Source: Stigonema ocellatum SAG 48.90 = DSM 106950
GTDB lineage: Bacteria > Cyanobacteriota > Cyanobacteriia > Cyanobacteriales > Nostocaceae
Direction of reading: 5' to 3'
Assembly (NCBI GenBank): GCA_016903675.1
Contig: JADQBA010000120.1
Span: 1 to 27,263, forward strand
DNA length: 27,263 nucleotides
A program made the translations under genes and the position numbers. The first letter of the stretch is position 1. Each line of letters starts with the position of its first letter. Shown piece after piece: positions 22,978 to 27,263 of the stretch. The notes beneath the pieces are model-generated. The model saw nothing but the letters and a program-made list of their open reading frames with translations. It ran no database searches and was not told the origin of the DNA.

Positions 22978-24210
22978 CTATTCTGAAATTTTTACAAAAC
23001 CACTTTCTTTAATTATTTCCTGATACTTGGAGGAACGCAATAAATTAGCAAATGCTTGACCTGATTCTTGGGAGCGATCGTCATCCGGTTTTATGATTAC
23101 GAATAATCGGTTAATCAGTGGATATTTTCCATTACGAAATGCTAATATATTCGGTTGATTTTTATGATCTTTTGTACATTCGCTAGAAGGTATAAAAGGC
23201 AATTGATATGGAGTAACTAATTGATTTTCTTGCTGACCCAAAGGCAAAGGTCTGACACTACATTGGGAGACCAAATGTGCAGATGAGGAAATATAAATAC
23301 CACCTTTATTTTCTTTTACCTTTTGTACACCCTCAGTAATTGAAGAAACTGGTATTGATTTATAAGCAGAATCTTTACCATCTAAAACTTCCTGTTTTAC
23401 CAAAAAACTATAACTCGAATTTCTTACTTCATAAATTGAAATTTGTAAATTTTCTGGAACACCTAATTGGTTCCACTTTGGAATTATACCTGTATAAATG
23501 CTTCTAAGTTTATCAATTGTTAAGCCTGATTTAGGCAAGTTTAAATCATAATTAAAAACAATAGCTGTGGCATCAATTGCCACAGGAATTTGTTTAAGTT
23601 TAGATTTTTCTTCTTCAGGTTGAAGATTACGAGATGAAATCGAAAAATCGACTTGACTTTGTAACAATTTTTTAATACCAAAAGTGGAGGCATTTGTGCC
23701 AGGAGGGTGCTGCATAAATTTCAATGTAAAATTAGGACAATCATTCTGAATACTTCGTTCTACTTTTTCACGGAAAAGTGCCCAAGTTGTGCTTCCAGCA
23801 TAAAAATAGATTCCATTAGGAACCTTGTATTTCATACAAACTGAAGAAGTATAGTTATAGTATGTCCAACCTATCGAAGTCAGCACCACTATTCCGAACA
23901 CAATTGTAACTCTCGAAAAATAGCTAACTTTCTTAATTTTATCCTGATTATCTGGTTCCTTGTCAGAACCAGGAATATTTGGCTTTTTATCGGTAACAGT
24001 GTAAGTTTCTCGTGACAGTAATTCCCTGGCAATAGCTGCTAACTCGGAGTTGCCAGAATTTTCTTTACGCGCAGCCTGAACTAGCTTAATAAGCCATCCC
24101 TCAGCTTGTGCCTTTTTTATCAATTTGTAGACAACGGTTTGTAAATTACTATCTTGAGTGATTTGATTGAGTTTTTTATCTAGCTCGAAATCTAACAATT
24201 GTTCCAGCAA
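22978..24210 (-). CDS. EAD1-like domain, transmembrane segment and PstS-like substrate-binding domain
   Basis: This is a 410-residue membrane protein. Residues 1-65 (FELDKKLNQITQDSNLQTVV, KLIKKAQAEGWLIKLVQAAR) resemble effector-associated domain EAD1, an adaptor fold of bacterial conflict and signalling proteins. A polar linker leads to one membrane helix (about 99-118), then an extracytoplasmic PBP-like_2 domain similar to phosphate-binding PstS. It shows YAGSTTWALFREKV (137-150), QVDFSISSRNLQPEEE, QIPVAIDATAIVFN, and IYTGIIPKWNQLG. The start is TTG. EAD1-like sequence continues upstream in frame (LRDALISAFPEIS), but without any ATG, GTG or TTG, and is stopped by TAA 45 bases upstream, so the 5' end seems eroded or mis-initiated. 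The EAD call is from memory of the domain pattern. Confidence 0.8.
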   Translation of the reverse strand: MLEQLLDFELDKKLNQITQDSNLQTVVYKLIKKAQAEGWLIKLVQAARKENSGNSELAAIARELLSRETYTVTDKKPNIPGSDKEPDNQDKIKKVSYFSRVTIVFGIVVLTSIGWTYYNYTSSVCMKYKVPNGIYFYAGSTTWALFREKVERSIQNDCPNFTLKFMQHPPGTNASTFGIKKLLQSQVDFSISSRNLQPEEEKSKLKQIPVAIDATAIVFNYDLNLPKSGLTIDKLRSIYTGIIPKWNQLGVPENLQISIYEVRNSSYSFLVKQEVLDGKDSAYKSIPVSSITEGVQKVKENKGGIYISSSAHLVSQCSVRPLPLGQQENQLVTPYQLPFIPSSECTKDHKNQPNILAFRNGKYPLINRLFVIIKPDDDRSQESGQAFANLLRSSKYQEIIKESGFVKISE

Positions 24211-24532
24211 TGATATTTCGGGAAAAGCACTGATTAAGGCATCTCGTAGTTATTTCTGTATGGCTTATAAATTTTGTTTGAAGGGCACCACCCACGAAAT
24301 AAATGTCCAGGACTCCTCTAATTTATATAAGCCAAGCTAGTGCCGGAAACTTAAGACAACTATTATGCTTAATCAGATTAGTATTTATACAGTGTCCAGT
24401 ACCTACTCAATATACAAAGCCAATGGGTTGAGTTGGAAGGGACTAGCAGTGTGCGGTTGAAACACCGCGCACATTTTACTGGGAATTTTTGTGGGGATTG
24501 GAGTTTGATATGGCGATCGCTTCCCTCCGATG
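24211..24532. other. Intergenic region upstream of the EAD1-like gene
   Basis: The first ~45 bases encode in-frame EAD1-like residues on the minus strand. The rest shows no gene. A hairpin lies at 24449-24472 (9-bp stem with one G-T pair), and a HIP1 site is near 24513. No clear promoter for the minus-strand gene is visible. Confidence 0.5.
24449..24472. other. GC-rich hairpin
   Basis: GTGTGCGGT (24449-24457) pairs with ACCGCGCAC (24464-24472) around a 6-base loop, with one G-T pair. On the plus strand it is followed only by ATTTTACT, so it is a weak terminator candidate at best. Confidence 0.4.
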
Positions 24533-25004
24533 ATGTACCCGATCCACTACCCCAAGATGTCGTGGTAGGATTAAGCAAAAAAATCCTATGATGAACTGTG
24601 TGGGTCGCACAGGGATATCTGTTCGGACTAGAAGATGCGTCTTTCTCTCTCTTAGGTACGGTAATCCCTTCACCGCACCCGATAGACAGACAGGAGGGGC
24701 GATTTTACACTAACTTTCGGCGAGCATCCTATTCGCTGCTTGCTCAAAGTCAGCTTTCAGCTTGATTTGTCGCAGTGACCTCGCGCAAAGGCTGCGGCGA
24801 CGAGGGGTGAAAACGTAAATGTATTCAATCCCTGAGTTGCGAGCAACGTAATATCATCTACACTGCGGATGCTGGCAACCAAAATTCGGGTAGCACTGCC
24901 AACACCCATGCATGCTTGCTGCATTGCTACCAAATCCTCACGCCCATTGCGCCCTAAATCGTTAATTCTGCCTAAATAGGGAGCAACGTAATCTGCACCC
25001 AAAG
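24533..25004. repeat. Large direct repeat, copy 1 (transaldolase 3' end and downstream)
   Basis: This 472-bp segment aligns almost throughout with 26765-27232, with scattered substitutions and small indels. It contains a plus-strand peptide tail reading VPDPLPQDVVV-x-LSKKI before a stop, a spacer with TCTTAGGTACGG and GATAGACAGACAGGAGGGGC, and the 3' end of a transaldolase-like gene. The match ends abruptly at 25004 inside the transaldolase sequence. Confidence 0.9.
24710..25004 (-). pseudogene. Truncated, frameshifted transaldolase-like gene
   Basis: The frame reads MGADYVAPYLGRINDLGRNG, ATRILVASIRSVDD and LNTFTFSPLVAAAF, as in the intact-looking copy at 26940-27263. It then shifts after AAAF because of a one-base insertion and ends ARGHCDKSS. 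A second indel lies further on. The upstream part of the gene is missing beyond 25004, where the sequence turns into unrelated GGCGTAAGCGAAGCG-type repeat words. It is therefore a dead partial duplicate. Confidence 0.88.
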
Positions 25005-25109
25005 GCTATCTCATCACCTTAAAGGATAAGGGTGGCGTAAGCGAAGCGAAACGCCATAGAGCGATCACTCTTCAACTGAACCAGAATATGCCGTTCATTT
25101 CAAATTCCC

Positions 25110-26663
25110 TTAGATTTCAAGCTGGGACTGCTTATCCTTATATTGTTGGTACTGCTTATCCTTAGACTCAAAGTATTTCTCTACTGCTGTTTTAGTAGCA
25201 ATAGCGTTTTGATATTCCTCGTCACCTTCAACCTGCAACCGTTCCCGCACACGCTTACGAATATCTGAAACAATTTTACCGTTCACCCGTCTGGTTTGCG
25301 CCCAATCTAATATCGGTGACGGGTATAAACCATGCTCTACATACTTACCCTCAAGAATATCAGGTAAATTATATCCCAGAAACTCCGGTATCCAGTGGTA
25401 GATAAAGCGTAAGTCTGAGTCTTTTTCGGAGATATTTTTATTGGGATTATAAATCCGAAAAGTGTCAGACAACGGATTAGTAATTCCCGCTTGCATTTGC
25501 CACTGCCAATTATCAATAGCTAAATCACCATCTACCAAACAGTTCATGTAGTGCCTAGCTCCATGATGCCAAGAAACACCACAATTAATAGTTAAGAAAG
25601 TCGCACACATCGCTCGCATGCGGAAATTCATCCACCCCATAATTTTTAGCTGGCGCATACTGGCATCAACCATTGGGAAACCAGTGATCCCCTCACACCA
25701 AGCATGAAATAACTCCTGCTGCTGTTGGGTTAATTCATCTGGTTGATAATACTCATCAAACTCAGGATAACGGTTGGTATGTGCTATTTCGGGATGAAAG
25801 TACAACCGTTGTGTAAAACTATCGTGCCAACGCAAGCGATCGCGAAATGCTTTCAAGGAAAATTGAGCTTTGGGTTGATCCGTAAGTTCTGCTGCTCTTG
25901 CCTTGGTACGCCCGTACACATTTCTCACAGAGATTGTACCAAATGTCAGATGAGGGGAAAGATGGGACGTTGCCTTCTGTTGTGCCAACCACGGGCGTGA
26001 TAATTTCCAATGATACCCATGAAATCTTTTGGTAAGAAATGAGTCTAAAGTTTTTTGCGCTTGGGTTTCTCCACCTTTGAAGTACACTCTTTTGGTTTCG
26101 TAAAAAGTGGAGTACTTGTGCTTAAGTTCGGCAAACGTTAATTGAGGTAGGTTTAGGGATAGCTTTGGGGTATTGATGTGAGTAGGAGTTGGTAAGTTCG
26201 ATTGTCTAACATAACTATAATACTCCTCAACCCACTGGTCACGGCTTAAGCTATTGGTTTGCAGAAAGTTGTTTAGACCGATATGGTAATCAAGATTGAG
26301 TTGAGCGTAGAAGTTAATGAGCGTGCGATCGCGTTCAATCCCATACTCTACTTGTACATCACGGTTAAAGTAAAGCTTGGGTTTGTGTCCAAGCTGCATC
26401 AATTGTTGAGTCAGTTCTTGCAGAATGTTTACGGAATTCCCTTCAAATAAGTACAGGCGACTACCTAAAGAGCGTAAATTCTGGTCAAGGTTCTCTAAAG
26501 ACTCAAACAAAAACCTTACCCTTGCCTTACCCACGTCAGCCCATTGATAAAACCAAGGGTCGATGATAAAGCAGGGTAATACAGGAGCGTTGTCGGTAGT
26601 TGCCTTTGCTACGCTTTCATTGTCAGCTATACGTAAATCTCGTCGGAACCATATAATTTGCAT
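25110..26663 (-). CDS. Deoxyribodipyrimidine photolyase / cryptochrome family protein
   Basis: This is a 517-residue flavoprotein that likely repairs UV-induced pyrimidine dimers with light, or senses blue light. The N-terminal alpha/beta domain starts MQIIWFRRDLRIADNESVAK. The FAD domain shows SHLSPHLTFGTISVRNVY, CEGITGFPMVDASMRQLKIM, GWMNFRMRAMCATFLT, and VDGDLAIDNWQWQMQAG with NPLSDTFRIYNP, all typical. It keeps the Trp-containing motifs expected for flavin photoreduction, but I cannot assign a subclass with confidence. A polar tail rich in Lys/Gln (DKQYQQYKDKQ) extends the C-terminus. ATG 26663 lies 40 bases or fewer from the AT-rich TATATAGTACAAT, so the leader must be short. The gene sits between two direct copies of a transaldolase 3' region, suggesting it arrived by insertion or segmental duplication. 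Confidence 0.93.
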   Translation of the reverse strand: MQIIWFRRDLRIADNESVAKATTDNAPVLPCFIIDPWFYQWADVGKARVRFLFESLENLDQNLRSLGSRLYLFEGNSVNILQELTQQLMQLGHKPKLYFNRDVQVEYGIERDRTLINFYAQLNLDYHIGLNNFLQTNSLSRDQWVEEYYSYVRQSNLPTPTHINTPKLSLNLPQLTFAELKHKYSTFYETKRVYFKGGETQAQKTLDSFLTKRFHGYHWKLSRPWLAQQKATSHLSPHLTFGTISVRNVYGRTKARAAELTDQPKAQFSLKAFRDRLRWHDSFTQRLYFHPEIAHTNRYPEFDEYYQPDELTQQQQELFHAWCEGITGFPMVDASMRQLKIMGWMNFRMRAMCATFLTINCGVSWHHGARHYMNCLVDGDLAIDNWQWQMQAGITNPLSDTFRIYNPNKNISEKDSDLRFIYHWIPEFLGYNLPDILEGKYVEHGLYPSPILDWAQTRRVNGKIVSDIRKRVRERLQVEGDEEYQNAIATKTAVEKYFESKDKQYQQYKDKQSQLEI

Positions 26664-26764
26664 GGTTCAATTGTACTATATAATGTTGCACTCGACATTG
26701 GTTTAGGAGTTCGCCCCGACCTGACAGGACTCTTAAGAGGGCTGATGTATATTGAAGATGTCCA

Positions 26765-27232
26765 ATGTACCCGATCCGCTACCGCAGGACGTGGTTGTAA
26801 GACTGAGTAAGAAAATTCGATGAGTGTGTGCGACCCGCACAGAAATATTGGTTCGGACGGGAAGATGCGTCTTTCTCTGTCTTAGGTACGGTAATCCCTT
26901 CACCGCGATCGATAGACAGACAGGAGGGGCGATTTTACACTAACTTTCGGCGAGCATCCTATTCGCTGCTTGCTCAAAGTCAGTAGCAGCTTGATTTGTC
27001 GCAGTGACCTCGAAAAAGGCTGCGGCGACGAGGGGCGAAAATGTAAATGTATTCAATCCCTGAGTTGCGAGCAACGCAATATCATCTACACTGCGGATGC
27101 TGGCAACCAAAATTCGGGTGGCGCTGCCAACACCTGCGATCGCTCGCTGCATTGCGACCAAATCCTCATGCCCATTGCGCCCCAAATCGTTTATTCTACC
27201 TAAATAAGGAGCAACGTAATCTGCACCCAAAG
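26765..27232. repeat. Large direct repeat, copy 2
   Basis: This is the 468-bp counterpart of 24533-25004. Here the transaldolase frame is intact and continues past the end of the homology to the window edge. The plus-strand tail reads MSNVPDPLPQDVVVRLSKKI then R and a stop (26758-26823). Confidence 0.9.
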
Positions 27233-27263
27233 CGGCTGCAATTAGAACTTGATGAACAGCGTA
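26940..27263 (-). CDS. Transaldolase / fructose-6-phosphate aldolase-like protein, C-terminal part
   Basis: The frame is open to the window edge and reads VLIAAALGADYVAPYLGRIN, GSATRILVASIRSVDDIALL, and LNTFTFSPLVAAAFFEVTAT before ending FEQAANRMLAES. This is the C-terminal half of a class I aldolase of the small transaldolase (TalC/FSA) type. The RILVASIR strand and the TFSP-type phosphate-binding region are visible. The Schiff-base lysine would lie in the missing N-terminal part. Its likely role is sugar-phosphate C3 transfer or aldol cleavage near the pentose phosphate pathway, in which gnd also acts. It is the intact member of the duplicated pair. The exact subtype cannot be decided from half a protein. 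Confidence 0.85.
   Translation of the reverse strand, partial: YAVHQVLIAAALGADYVAPYLGRINDLGRNGHEDLVAMQRAIAGVGSATRILVASIRSVDDIALLATQGLNTFTFSPLVAAAFFEVTATNQAATDFEQAANRMLAES

Noticed and set aside
24536..24592. VPDPLPQDVVV-x-LSKKI tail considered as the end of a purine-biosynthesis gene
   Set aside because: The resemblance to a PurC-type C-terminus was weak and does not fit the cyanobacterial PurC ending I remember; it is described only as a shared peptide tail in the direct repeat.

Overview
The window looks like chromosomal DNA of a filamentous, probably heterocyst-forming cyanobacterium (order Nostocales). The evidence is frequent GCGATCGC (HIP1) octamers, cyanobacterial families such as Ycf66 and DUF1822, the start of a 4-Cys Ser/Thr kinase, an effector-associated domain (EAD1-like), and heptanucleotide short tandem repeats between genes. 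All assignments come from reading the sequence and from memory of the families; no search was run.

Layout. (1) 1-3.5 kb: the 3' part of a DUF1822 gene, a Gfo/Idh/MocA oxidoreductase, a small ORF, a stub of a 4-Cys kinase gene, and an overlapping pair of small genes of unknown function. (2) 3.7-5.3 kb, minus strand: a secreted GH5 cellulase with a Pro/Ser/Thr linker and a CBM2-like domain. (3) 6.1-14.1 kb: an exopolysaccharide locus with a DUF6492 glycosyltransferase-like protein, a GT4 glycosyltransferase, a Wzy-type polymerase, a one-chain Wzz plus BY-kinase (Wzc type) and a Wzx-type flippase. Two arms of this locus are preceded by copies of the same upstream sequence block, one of them split by about 308 bp. 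(4) 14.3-17.4 kb: gnd (6-phosphogluconate dehydrogenase) with a clear terminator, a Ycf66 protein, and a TetR regulator with a good inverted-repeat operator. Ycf66 and TetR converge on a G-rich/C-rich repeat tract that supplies the last residues and stop codon of both. (5) 17.7-20.3 kb: a parallel beta-helix repeat protein and a secreted cupin.

(6) 20.3-23 kb is a scrap yard. It holds MITE-like elements, two broken copies of a NucA-type endonuclease gene (one with its catalytic middle replaced by a small gene that has a strong ribosome-binding site), a META-domain protein, the 3' end of a group II intron (domain V is clear at 22357-22390), and a C-terminal gene fragment. (7) 23-27.3 kb: an EAD1-like, transmembrane, PstS-like substrate-binding protein whose 5' end looks eroded, then a photolyase/cryptochrome gene lying between two direct copies of the 3' end of a transaldolase-like gene. 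One copy is a pseudogene; the other runs off the window.

The exopolysaccharide genes form a nearly complete Wzx/Wzy-type set (flippase, polymerase, co-polymerase/kinase, transferases), but no initiating sugar-phosphate transferase or outer-membrane exporter is present here. The most unusual candidate is the EAD1-like/PstS-like protein, because EAD domains normally act as adaptors in multi-component conflict or signalling systems. No partner is visible in the window, so a new system is a hypothesis and not a demonstration.
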